Assembly (NCBI GenBank): GCA_003573635.1
Contig: QUTJ01031553.1
Location: forward strand, 1-12,695
Direction of reading: 5' to 3'
Source of the DNA: Goniomonas avonlea
Lineage: Eukaryota > Cryptophyceae > Goniomonadida > Goniomonadaceae
Length of the DNA stretch: 12,695 bases
The notes beneath the pieces were generated by a model. It searched no databases, was not told where the DNA came from, and saw only the letters and a program-made list of their open reading frames with translations. A program made the translations under genes and the position numbers. Positions 1-8,043 of this stretch are shown one piece after another; the stretch's first letter is position 1; each line of letters opens with the position of its first letter.

Positions 1-640
1 CAGCACTTTCAGCTACTGTGACCCGTCGATATACTACTCCCGACCCTCGTCTGCTGAGAGAGCCCCCGGGGCGCTCGGAGAGTGGCAGAGTTGACGGAGA
101 CTGTTGCAGCTCGTTGCTCAGTCAGTTGTTGACGAAGACTCGGTGGGGACTCAGTCAAGAGTTGACGGAGACGGAGCTGGCGCTCGGAGAGTGGCAGAGT
201 TGACTGACTGTGCGGTTCGTTGGGGACTCAGGCAACAGTTGACGCAACGACGTGCTGATCTTTGCAGAGCAGGTGACCACCCTCCTCGTCGCTCCAGTTG
301 TCCCCCCCAGGCCAAGAGTGGTAACACTCGAGTGAGAGAGAGCGAGAGGGAGACTGTTGCAGCTCGTTGCTCAGTCAGTTGTTGACGAAGACTCGGTGGG
401 GACTCAGTCAAGAGTTGACGGAGACGGAGCTGGTCAGTCGGGCGCTCGGAGAGTGGCAGAGTTGACTGACTGTGCGGTTCGTTGGGGACTCAGTCAAGAG
501 TTGCAGCTCGTGGGACTCAGGCAATAGTTGACGGAGACTGTGGAGCTCGTTGGGGACTCGGTCAATGGCTGGTTGGGGACTCAGTCAGTAGTTGACGGAG
601 GCTGTGGAGCTCGTTGGGGACTCGGTCAATGGCACGGTCT
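1..640. repeat. Complex minisatellite / segmental duplication block
   Basis: The first ~640 bases are built from recombined copies of a few short words such as GTTGACGGAGACTG, GGGGACTCAGTCA and GCTCGGAGAGTGGCAGAG. The largest duplication is 97-230 against 350-492; the second copy has an extra 9 nt after GAGCTGG. A second, younger-looking tandem pair is 527-569 and 591-633 (64-bp period, one mismatch in the aligned 43 bases). Short ORFs on both strands here are low complexity, share the repeat words and have no recognisable domain, so I do not call genes. Mobile-element origin is possible, but I see no terminal repeats or transposase. Confidence 0.85.
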
Positions 641-873
641 GCGGGACATGAGGACACACAGAGAGAACCAGAGAGCGACAGACACACAGGCAGGTCTGAC
701 CTGTGTACTCCCACACTATGAGAGAGCGGGACACGAGGCCACACAGGGCACACCGTTCACATGACAGTTTAATCGCTTTGTGGAAGCTGCGCTGGACAAC
801 AAGAATAATAATGGATGAGATATTCATTATTGAGATGACCCTTGACTATAAAACCTCAGATAGATTCTGAAAA
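641..873. other. Intergenic stretch with no supported feature
   Basis: Between the minisatellite and the TATA-bearing duplication the sequence changes to AT-richer unique DNA, for example around 765-830. Only short overlapping ORFs occur and none looks coding. I see no gene, RNA or terminal repeat here. Confidence 0.5.
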
Positions 874-1000
874 CCCACACGCATTGCCCCCCCACAAAGA
901 AATCTGGGCGGTATAAATATTTGCCAACGAAACGAGAGACTCGAGGAGGGAGAGAAGGGAAGCGAGTGAGTCGAGAGGAGAGAAAAGGAGAGAGACGAGG
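874..1000 (+). repeat. TATA-bearing duplicated block, copy 1
   Basis: This block reads CCCACACGCATTG, a C-run, TCTGGGCGGTATAAATATTT, GCCAACGAAACGAG and then GAAGGGAAGCGAGTGAGTCG. It recurs with small indels at 1235-1362. The copies are far more alike than the purine tract around them, so this is a true duplication rather than chance low-complexity similarity. Confidence 0.85.
911..920 (+). promoter_or_regulatory. TATA-box-like GTATAAATAT, copy 1
   Basis: TATAAATAT in a GC-rich flank (GGGCGG upstream) resembles a core promoter TATA box. The same box sits at 1275-1284 in the second block copy. No gene obviously starts within 100 bp downstream on the plus strand, where only GA-rich tract follows. 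Promoter activity is an inference from the motif alone. Confidence 0.3.
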
Positions 1001-1234
1001 AGAGAGAGAAGAGGCGGGAGAGGAGAGGAGGAGGAGGGAGCGGAGAGGACGGAGAGGAGAGACAAGGAGAGAGAAGAGGCGGGAGAGGAGAGGAGAGGAC
1101 GGAGAGGAGAGGAAAGGAGAGAAAGGGAGAGCCAAGGAGAGAGAAGAGGCGGGAGAGGAGAGGAGGAGGAGTTGAACTGGGAGTAGACTCGTGAGGTGCA
1201 AGGCAGCGACGTGGCACGCTCCACACCCAACTCT

Positions 1235-1362
1235 CACACATTGCCCCCCCCCAACAAAAAAATATATCTGGGCGGTATAAATATTTGCCAACGAAACGAG
1301 ACTCGAGGAGAGGAGAGAAGGGAAGCGAGTGAGTCGAGAGGAGCGAAAAGGAGACGAGACGA
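1235..1362 (+). repeat. TATA-bearing duplicated block, copy 2
   Basis: Second copy of the 874-1000 block. It has a longer C-run (nine Cs at 1244-1252) and a short A-rich insertion before TCTGGGCGG, then the same GGTATAAATATTTGCC core and the AAGGGAAGCGAGTGAGTCG segment. Confidence 0.85.
1275..1284 (+). promoter_or_regulatory. TATA-box-like GTATAAATAT, copy 2
   Basis: Same TATA-like core as 911-920, preserved between the copies although their flanks have indels. No plausible coding start follows closely; the nearest firm plus-strand gene starts at 2267. A functional promoter is possible but unproven. Confidence 0.3.
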
Positions 1363-1470
1363 GGGGAGACAAGAGGTGGGAGAGGAGAGGAGGAGGAGGA
1401 GGCTGGAGGGAGGGGAGAGGAGAGGAGAGGAGAGGTGAGGAGAGGAGAGGAGGAAGTCAAGGGCAGAGTG

Positions 1471-2266
1471 TCGACGAGGTCCAACATTGCCACTCCAACC
1501 AAGCAATCGGCAGAGGCTCGCCACCAGATCATCAGACATCCAGGCATTTAATAGAAATAGGTCCAGGGCAGTTTCCCTCAACGCGACTTCGAAGGAACGA
1601 AAGAGGGGTCTTTTTACAGAAACAGTTCCCTCGACTTCAAAGGGAAACCACCACGGCTCTACTATCGGTCCGACCCAGGGTCGTCTGCCAACCCTCTCGC
1701 CGAATATGAGCCACAGCTGAGGCACGCGGTCGTGTCGATACGACCGAGCGTCATCAAGAGCCGTGCGGCCTGGTCATCGCTCTGTGGTTCCGGCCTGGAT
1801 TTCTCACTACTACGAGGCTGCTATTGCGACAAATTGCCTGGATCCAGAGGTACTGGTCCTTATCACGCTCGTTCTGAGCCTTGAGGTCACCCGGCAGCGT
1901 TGTCCTTCTGAATTCGGGGGGCACAATGAACATCACACGTGGGTTAATCACACGATGGCGATCCTCAATTGGGGGGAAGACGAAGGTCAAGATGACAAAA
2001 TGGAGCAGGAAATGTCAGAGCTGCCATCATCAAGAGAAGACACAACTAAATTAAAGCGTCATCAATACAAAAGGAAACCCGAGGAGCGTTTGACCAGAGC
2101 CACCTGCTGCCGCCCAGCCCGACACGGCGAGTTGGACGACGACGATTCGACTTATCGTTGTCGTGAGAGTATCGCGGTCAACATTTGACGGTGATGCCGT
2201 CAAGCGATCAATCAAAACCAAAGAGAGAGTTTCAGTTGGTGGTCTGCTCTCGCTCGAACTGCCAAG
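1471..2266. other. Region without a firm gene, upstream of RIB43A
   Basis: About 800 bases of normal-complexity DNA. Open frames exist on plus (1763-2188, 141 codons) and minus (1754-1990; and the 5' part of an ORF beginning at 1725 that runs into the GA tract). They overlap each other, none has a domain I recognise, and none has clear codon bias. The stretch could hold exons of an undetected gene or the 5' region of the gene at 2267. The two minus-strand ORFs lie in series and read like ordinary protein, so a spliced minus-strand gene cannot be excluded. Confidence 0.4.
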
Positions 2267-3424
2267 ATGATGAACACTCACTCCACGCACCCGAACGAGA
2301 CCGCTCGGGAGAATAATGAAACCCGGGCGGTGTTTAGACGGCGCATGCAGGAGGAGGATCGCAAGAAGCGTATTTTCAACGCCAAGACAAGGACGCTTGG
2401 TGTGGACGTTGAAGGGCTCGAGCAGCAAATCCAAGACAAGTTGACGACACAGGAGATCGAGCACGAGCGCGACGAAGCCTTCGCTGACCGCATGACTACT
2501 GCTGAGTATCGTGTGATGTTGTTGGATCGCGAGGCCGCACGCGCGCGTAACGAGGTTCTGAAGAATCAGGAAGACTATCGTCGGTTGTACCAACGCAAGG
2601 ATCAGAGGCGCGAGTGGGACCTTTCTGATCCTGATAGTTTGAGGAAAGATCGCCCAGCCCGAGAAGGTGACAATGACCCGCGCCTTGGACCCTCTTGTCT
2701 GCAGAAGTTCGGAGGCGAGGACCTCAACCACGGTCCCCGAGTCCGCAAGCAGCAGCAGCAGCTGTCAAATTGGGTGAAGCAGCAGATGGCTGAGACAGAG
2801 CGCACCTATACGATGAAGAAAGAGATGGATGTCATCGAGGCTGAGCGTGCTGCTGAAATTGCTGAGCGTCGCGCCCAGATGGAGGAGGCGGAGATCGCCT
2901 CTCGGCAGCGAATGAACATCGCTGTCCAAGACTACAATCGAGCACTGGCCGAGGCTCGACGAGAGTCAACCCGCATCCAGCAGCAGGATGAAATGGCGGA
3001 TTCCCTCGAGGAGGTTCACAATAATCTCAGGTCTGACTTCCTGAACGAGAATCCGAACACAACAAAGAGCTCGATCGCTCCTCACAGAGTGCTCAAGTAC
3101 CACTGGAAGGGCCTGTCCCCGGAACAGCTGGAAGAGATTCGCGAGACTCAGCGCCGTCAGGTGGCAGAGAAGGCTTTGATGCACCAGCAGCAGCGCGAAG
3201 AGGACGGGCAGTGGGATTTGGTGCAAGAGGCTGTTCGGCGCAATATGATTGCTGGAGAGCGCGAAGTTGCCCGTCGGAGGTCAGAGCTCAACCGACATAT
3301 GCTTGCAGAGCAAAAAAGGCAAGCGGACGAGCAGAAGGAGCAGCGCCATCATCTGGACAAGGTTGTGTACACCAACGCACCCACCGCAGCCTACTTCGCG
3401 CAGTTTGGGACGTCGACACGCTAA
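2267..3424 (+). CDS. RIB43A-like ciliary doublet-microtubule protein (RIBC family)
   Basis: A single 385-codon exon, close to the usual RIB43A/RIBC1/RIBC2 length. The family marks are clear: an N-terminal basic segment leading into RIFNAKTRTLGVDVEGLEQQ (residues ~35-54), a conserved PSCLQKFGGEDLN segment (~142-154), three charged Arg/Glu/Gln-rich coiled-coil stretches (~55-135, ~165-260, ~285-370) and a C-terminal YFAQFGTSTR ending. Known role of the family: a filamentous microtubule inner protein that stabilises the protofilament ribbon of axonemal doublets. This implies the organism makes motile cilia or flagella. Two ATGs are adjacent (2267, 2270); I use the first. No introns are evident, unlike the RING and ankyrin genes nearby. 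Family assignment is firm; whether it is the RIBC1-like or RIBC2-like paralogue is not. Confidence 0.94.
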   Translation: MMNTHSTHPNETARENNETRAVFRRRMQEEDRKKRIFNAKTRTLGVDVEGLEQQIQDKLTTQEIEHERDEAFADRMTTAEYRVMLLDREAARARNEVLKNQEDYRRLYQRKDQRREWDLSDPDSLRKDRPAREGDNDPRLGPSCLQKFGGEDLNHGPRVRKQQQQLSNWVKQQMAETERTYTMKKEMDVIEAERAAEIAERRAQMEEAEIASRQRMNIAVQDYNRALAEARRESTRIQQQDEMADSLEEVHNNLRSDFLNENPNTTKSSIAPHRVLKYHWKGLSPEQLEEIRETQRRQVAEKALMHQQQREEDGQWDLVQEAVRRNMIAGEREVARRRSELNRHMLAEQKRQADEQKEQRHHLDKVVYTNAPTAAYFAQFGTSTR

Positions 3425-3837
3425 GAAGCGCCGACTTGGCTGTTGGAGTTCGAGGCTCTAGCTAGGGACGTAGTATTACCAGAAACCTGTCTGTGCAGGC
3501 GTTGTAAAGTACCTAATGAACCGAATGTTATCGCAGCGCGGTTGCCTCCCTTTTTCGGCCTTGACAAATAAACCCAACTGCTGTTCCGACACCTGCACAA
3601 GGTCTGACATTCGGCGAACCGAGCAAAAGGTGGTGCAGTGGTCAAAGAAATGAAGCACGAAGTTGGACAACACATCGCAACTGCGCGTCCGAACGACCTC
3701 AACTTGTGATGATCCACATGTGAGAAACGTTCGGAATGCCCTCTTGGAAGTTGCCGTCTTCTCAGTGCGGAGACTCGAACATGTTCAAGTTGGGATTCAG
3801 TGAAATAATTCGTTGGTTTTTACTGCGAGAATGCTCA
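3425..3837. other. Convergent 3' spacer
   Basis: Between the RIB43A stop and the stop of the minus-strand ORF at 3838 lie ~410 bases with only short, unconvincing ORFs on minus (3421-3717 and a nested frame). The stretch probably holds the 3' UTRs of the two convergent genes. AATAAA occurs at 3567-3572, a plausible plus-strand polyadenylation signal for RIB43A. Confidence 0.45.
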
Positions 3838-4581
3838 TCAGGCAGTGCTAGCTTGAGTCAACAACCACCAAGGGGTCTCTTCGTTTGTCACTGTCCCAGC
3901 TTGGCTCATGGTGCCACATTGATTACAGGGTGACGAGTCGCCCTTTTCCAACGCGAGCAAGGTCTCCATACTCAGGGAACCGGGAGAAAGTCTGCAGAAT
4001 ACGCACGACGCAGCTCCTGGTCCGTCCTCATGGGCAATGTGCGCGCGAGCGTCGATCATCCTTGCACTGCCGTCCAGAGCTCGAGGCCGTGCCTTGGGAA
4101 TGAACGGAGCGCTCTGTATCAGCATTGTGTCATAATCAAACGGAGTCCCAGGAACGCGAGCTCTCGGGGGAGAAAGCAGGTTGGTGCAGACGTCGAGAGG
4201 CGGCAAGATGAACTTGGGACGACTTGTCCCCGGACTTGAGGCCGAGGCCGCCGGAGTGCGAGCAAGCTTACAATTCAGGGGTGATGAGCCAAATTCTGGG
4301 ATCGCCAGTGCCCCCAAATCTGCGGGTGATCTTGCAGCCAACGAACCGTCTTTCTTGGGTGCAAGGATCGGCGTGCAAGCTAACAACAGGCTTCCTTGCG
4401 ACTCGACGAGCGCACCCCTACCTGCCAAAGACATCGGGTCGTGGCCTTGCGGACGAGGTGAGGCTGGTCGTGACCAGGACCTCGGCGTGATCGAATCCTC
4501 TGCAAGACCATGCTCATCAGACCAACTGGTACTTCGAACATCCTCCCAAGAGAACTCTGGAGTTTCGGGTTCCTGGTTCAT
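3838..4581 (-). CDS. Hypothetical 247-aa Ser/Pro-rich protein with possible zinc ribbon
   Basis: I do not recognise this ORF. It is the longest uninterrupted frame here and reads like real protein: an acidic N-terminus with EFSWEDV and SWSDEHG (residues 9-25), then a Ser/Pro/Ala-rich, probably disordered stretch. A hydrophobic patterned segment follows, PGTPFDYDTMLIQSAPFIPK (144-163), which looks like a short linear or binding motif. Near the C-terminus are two Cys pairs, C193-x2-C196 and C219-x2-C222, spaced like a four-Cys zinc ribbon. The start is the ATG at 4579-4581; no earlier in-frame ATG is evident. It is divergent from the RING ligase gene at 5049 and convergent with RIB43A. Plus-strand ORFs over the same span are shorter. 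Additional exons are possible, given introns elsewhere in the window. Confidence 0.5.
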   Translation of the reverse strand: MNQEPETPEFSWEDVRSTSWSDEHGLAEDSITPRSWSRPASPRPQGHDPMSLAGRGALVESQGSLLLACTPILAPKKDGSLAARSPADLGALAIPEFGSSPLNCKLARTPAASASSPGTSRPKFILPPLDVCTNLLSPPRARVPGTPFDYDTMLIQSAPFIPKARPRALDGSARMIDARAHIAHEDGPGAASCVFCRLSPGSLSMETLLALEKGDSSPCNQCGTMSQAGTVTNEETPWWLLTQASTA

Positions 4582-5048
4582 TTTCGGACTTTTCGGACTG
4601 ACTCAGGGTCCTCGCGGTGGACGGGTACAGTTGTTCAACAGTAGGCTGGGTTCAGCCAGCAGTATTCACTAAAAATAGAGCCATCGGGTAGGGAACTCTT
4701 TTCTTAGTGACGAAACAAAGCGTCCAATGAACATTTTGCCCCCTCGGCACTACGGCTTTCGGCCAAACTCCCGAATCGACAGGATTTTACAATAACTATT
4801 TTATGTCTCCGAGAACAAGCCGACACGTCCGAGGTGGTTCGGCTAATAATGTGGCAAGATAACGCCGCTCCCCCCCCCCAACACGTGCAGCGTTGGGGCG
4901 TTGTGGGTTTGTACTAACTTTGTAGTGTCAAAACCCCTTCGGAAAAATACTCAAATTCTCGAGATATTCCGAATATCGAGCGTCTTCGATGAATTCGGGG
5001 ATTCGCTGACATGGGTTTTGGGTGTTTGACCGTCCAACAAAAACGCTC
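4582..5048. other. Divergent intergenic region, likely promoters
   Basis: About 470 bases between the starts of the minus-strand 247-aa ORF and the plus-strand RING ligase. They are AT-richer than the genes and include a 10-C run at 4870-4879, the repeated word TTTCGGACTTTTCGGAC near 4581-4600, and paired TCTCGAGATATTCCGAATATCGAG near 4956-4980. No long ORF occurs. An out-of-frame ATG at 5011 opens a 13-codon frame (starting MGFGCL) just upstream of the RING gene start and could act as an upstream ORF. Confidence 0.45.
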
Positions 5049-8043
5049 ATGAAAATGGGAGACGCTCTACCGGGAGCATACCCACGGGTTTCCGCTGCCC
5101 GCTATGCGTTGGGAGTTCTCTTACTGTCAATCATTCACCCATCTGAGGCAGTTGACCTTGGGTCTCTGACCCCGGAGGCCACAAATCTGCTTTTGTTGCT
5201 GGTTGTCTGCTGTCTGATTGCTTGGCTCGCCAAGTTGTGCCGAAGTGCTTTTGCCTTGTACGAGCTGCACCTTGCTGTGCAGTCCAGTCAGGTTTGTTAA
5301 AGGTCCAACATCTTTGAGCTCCTTGACTGTGCCTTCAGGTGATTCGAATCGACGCGGAAGGGTCTGTGTTCAACGAGCTGGAGGTCTTGTCTCCCGCGAT
5401 GTTTCAGCAGCTATTGAGGTCCCGCCGAGTGTCCCCTCCAATTGACGTTAGCTCGTTGAGCGTGCCGTTTTCCATCAACCGGTCCTCTCTCTGTCTGGTA
5501 GAATCTTCCGAGAATCGTTATGTGGTCCAGTTCGAGGCGGACTGCATGGTCGAGTGTGTTGTTCAGGTTTACTGGAATGTATCTGCCGATGCTGTCGACC
5601 GGCGAAAACGGTGGGTGGTTCTGTTGCTTTCCCCGTTGTCTCGCCCTGAACACTTGGCAGCCGAGCCAACAATGAGCTCGGAGATGCTCGGCGATCCGAG
5701 GACATGCCAGTTGTTGCGCGAGCTCGCAATTTCTTTGGGGTTAAGCAGCGTTATTACACGGCTGTGGACGACCGTGACCCAGGTTCTATCAATGCAACAG
5801 TTGAAATGGCTGTGTTGGGTGGCTCTCCTCGGTCACCACGGGCTCAGGATTCTGAGGACAACGGTTTGTTGTGCTTCAAAACCAGACCAACAGACCAACC
5901 CTCTGCCAGGGACCCCTTCATTTTTCAGCCGTTCAGAGTGTGTTGAGGCATCTGCCCCTTTGCGCATGTCTCCCGGGATGGGTCAAAAGTTTGACAGCCC
6001 GCCATCTACAACTCCTGCTTCTCAGCCTCTGCGACTGCAGTACGAGGTAGCGTCGTTGTCATAAGTCCAGTCGCTGTTTGCGAGTTACTCAGACCCATCT
6101 CCAGGAACCGCGAAGCCCGACTCTTAGCAGACCAGACGAAGAGAATCAGGAACCAGAACCCGTCGATCAGCCGGAGTCGCTGTATCCCGTCGTCATTGTC
6201 GTGCGCGCTCTGTCCCCAGCTGCCGCAGTCGCGTCGGACGACAAGGTTTGATTGTGCCTCCGCGGTTTTGCTTCTGCTGATTGCCCATTCCCACAGGACC
6301 GCGAAAACGTAGAATCCTTGGTTGTCGTTGCTGGATTTGGCGCGCCGACCCCGGATACACCTGGCAAGGGCGTCGTTATCACACAGGTCAGCTCTCACCT
6401 ACGGCCGCCTGGTTCAAAACCACGTTTTATAATTTTCCCGTGTGTGTATGCTATTGTTTATGTTCTCTCTCCCTCTCTCTCTTTCTCTCTCTAGCCCCCT
6501 CGTCATCTTTCGCTCTCGCTCTAGCTCTCTCCTCTCTCCCCTCCACCCCCCCCCCCACACACACAGCCTTCAGGATGGCTCAGCGGTTCCTGGATGGCTT
6601 CGATTCTCTGACTCTGTCTCGTGTGTGTCGGTTTCTGTCCCTCGTAACCCGTGGACGCAGCTGGTGGTCACAAACAAGGCAGCGCATGAAGTCCAAGAGA
6701 TGTACGGCCTCGAGGACCTCTCCACGTCGCCCGAGTGTTCCGTCTGCCTGACAGATCGTGCGTGCAATTGGTTTGCTAAGTAACCCCGCCCAGCCCACTG
6801 CAATCCCAATTGTCTGTGGGTGCTCAGGCCCAAGTCTGCTCCGGACTCAGTGGCAGCCACCGTGTTGAGGTCCAGGACGTAGAGAGCGGCTTTCTGGCTC
6901 ACGTCTTGGGGGTCGGTGTGAGTGAGGGGCCCCCCCAGGAGCACGCCCACTGATGAGAAAAAAAACCTGATCAGTCAAAATACGATTGATCCGACGCCCA
7001 ACATGGCGAGCTTTTTATGAGTGGCCAGTCAGATTTTCGTTGCAGAACCAGCCTTGTTCGCATTTTTGGGGGTTTAGGGTTTAGGGGCGTAGGGTAGGGT
7101 TAGGGTTTAGGGGCGTAGGGTAGGGTTTAGGGTTTAGGGGCGTAGGGTAGGGTTTAGGGGCGTAGGGTAGGGTTTCGTGGCGTAGGGTAGGGTTTAGGGG
7201 CGTAGGGTAGGGTGTAGGGTTTGGGGGCGTAGGGTTTGGGGGCGTAGGGTTTGGGGGCGTAGGGTAGCGTTTAGGGTGGAGTGTTCCTCTGCGTCCATTC
7301 TGTTCGCAGTGCGTCTCACACCTCCCGTCCAGCCAAAGACACGACCCTGCTGCCCTGTCGACACTTTTGTGTCTGCCACGTGTGTTTCCGGCAGCTGGAC
7401 CGCTGCCCTGTGTGCCGGTCCCTCTTCACTGCTTACCTCCGATTCAAGGTACTTCGTTGCAATGTGTAGTGGCGATATCACCACAGGCAACAGCGAGGGA
7501 GACAGACTGTCTCTCTCTCTGTGTGTGTGTGTGTCTCTAACTGTTCCGTTGTCCTTGTGCGTGTGCGTGCGTGTGCGTGTCGCCCAGCACGAAGGCAGGC
7601 GGTCGATATGCGTGTGTACACTAGCGAAATTGCGTTAACAGTGGCATCAGCGATAGACAGAAACACACAGAGTACGCAGTATTTGATCTGACACCTCGAC
7701 GACTTTGGACGTTGCACGCCCGGTCTCTTCCCCCAGTGTTCACAAATGCCGTGTTTGACCCGACAATTCAAGGTCAAAAAGGATGGCGGCGAGTTGCATC
7801 TGGATATTCCCCACACGGCGCCCGCCCCAGCACTATCCACTTCTGGTGCGCCCCCCCCCCCCTCCCTCTGTGAGTTCTCCCTCTCTCCTCGCTCTCTCGC
7901 TCTCTGCTGGATCTGTGGTCGCAAGTTCGGCCTTCCGACCTCCTTGACGCTCGCCAACAGTGCGAGTGCCTGCTGCGCTGCCAACAGCCACCCAGCCAAC
8001 CGCACTTGCTGCCCTCGAGGCTATTGACCAAGCTATCGTCTAA
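5049..8043 (+). CDS. MGRN1/RNF157/LUL-like RING-type E3 ubiquitin ligase, eight exons, membrane-anchored N-terminus
   Basis: Rebuilt from phase-consistent exons: 5049-5291, 5339-6046, 6093-6245, 6297-6386, 6574-6757, 7333-7448, 7737-7845, 7961-8043; about 561 aa. Exon 1 encodes a signal-like hydrophobic run (ALGVLLLSII) and a second, TM-like one (ATNLLLLLVVCCLIAWLAKL). Exon 2 has the family's beta-sandwich region (SINRSSLCLVESSENRYVVQF) and PGMGQKFDSPP. Exon 3 has LYPVVIVVRALS. Exon 5 has VQEMYGLE and the first RING pair C453-x2-C456. Exon 6 completes the RING: PCRHFCVCHVC, then C484-PV-C487. The last exon ends ALEAIDQAIV. Known family role: E2-dependent ubiquitin ligase. The RING joins across the 575-nt intron as CLTD-P-KDTTLLPCRH, the expected family sequence. 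The exon 7 acceptor (7736 or 7772) and the interior of exon 2 are less certain; residues of exon 2 between ~5580 and ~5930 do not resemble the family and may hide an intron. Confidence 0.85.
6387..6573 (+). other. Pyrimidine-rich intron with CT microsatellite and 11-C run
   Basis: The 187-nt intron lies between ITQ (exon 4) and DGSAVPGW (exon 5) of the RING ligase gene. It starts GTCAGC and ends CCTTCAG. Its middle is CTCTCT-rich, followed by C-run 6546-6556 and an ACACAC run just before the acceptor. Confidence 0.75.
6758..7332 (+). other. Intron splitting the RING finger
   Basis: The donor GTGCGTGC follows CTGACAGATC at 6757 and the acceptor CCCGTCCAG ends at 7332. Splicing joins GAT-C to CC-AAA and restores the RING between its first zinc-ligand pair and the PCRH motif. 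At 575 nt it is about ten times longer than the short introns of the same gene (46, 47 and 51 nt). Its 3' half is mostly the telomere-like array at 7073-7276. An in-frame stop follows the donor if the intron is retained. Confidence 0.85.
7073..7276 (+). repeat. Telomere-like G-rich minisatellite (TTTAGGG-derived)
   Basis: About 200 bases of degenerate TTTAGGG and TAGGG words. The dominant higher-order unit is 20 nt, TTTAGGGGCGTAGGG plus TAGGG, in several copies. From ~7219 it shifts to three 15-nt units with TTTGGGGGCGTAGGG. TTTAGGG is the telomere repeat of plants and many algae and protists. Here the array is interstitial and inside an intron, with coding exons of one gene on both sides, so it is not a chromosome end. 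The plus (transcribed) strand is the G-rich one, so the intron RNA could fold into G-quadruplexes. Confidence 0.9.
7449..7736 (+). other. Intron with CT/GT simple repeats
   Basis: A 288-nt intron after RSLFTAYLRFK of the RING exon, donor GTACTTCG, acceptor TCTTCCCCCAG. It carries CTCTCTCTCT followed by GTGTGTGTGT (about 7509-7535) and CGTGTGCGTG repeats to ~7580. An alternative acceptor at 7772 is also phase 0 and would remove 12 codons. Confidence 0.65.

Larger units (their letters stand above)
935..1470 (+). repeat. Long purine-rich (GA/GGA) tract
   Basis: The plus strand is overwhelmingly A and G from ~935 to ~1175 and again from ~1300 to ~1465, made of GAGAGG, GGAGGA and GAGAAGAGGCGGGAGAGG words. 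The phrase GAGAGAAGAGGCGGGAG recurs three times at about 1004, 1069 and 1139 (65-70 bp spacing), so the tract grew by tandem duplication. Overlapping ORFs on both strands (Arg/Glu-rich on plus, Ser/Leu/Pro-rich on minus) are composition artefacts. Mirror-symmetric purine tracts can form intramolecular triplexes; that is known for such sequences in general, not shown here. Confidence 0.9.

Noticed and set aside
97-492. CRISPR-like array
   Set aside because: Repeat units are long, irregular and imperfect without uniform spacers, and the genome is eukaryotic.
827-1547. Several long ORFs on both strands (up to 233 codons) across the GA tract
   Set aside because: Their proteins are Ser/Leu/Pro or Arg/Glu/Gly low-complexity translations of the purine repeat in every frame, with no domain.
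1754-1990. Possible retroelement or gene fragment on the minus strand (78 aa)
   Set aside because: Reads like protein but shows no reverse transcriptase, integrase or gag motif, and an opposing ORF covers the same bases; kept only as a note in the 1471-2266 region.
3211-3465. Plus and minus ORFs overlapping the 3' end of RIB43A
   Set aside because: They are alternate-frame shadows of a well-supported conserved gene.
7073-7276. Chromosome end (true telomere)
   Set aside because: Coding exons of one gene lie on both sides and the repeats are degenerate, so it is interstitial.
7194-7490. 98-codon minus ORF over the telomere-like array and RING exon
   Set aside because: The C-terminal part is a translation of the repeat (TLRPQ units) and the rest is antisense to a conserved RING exon.
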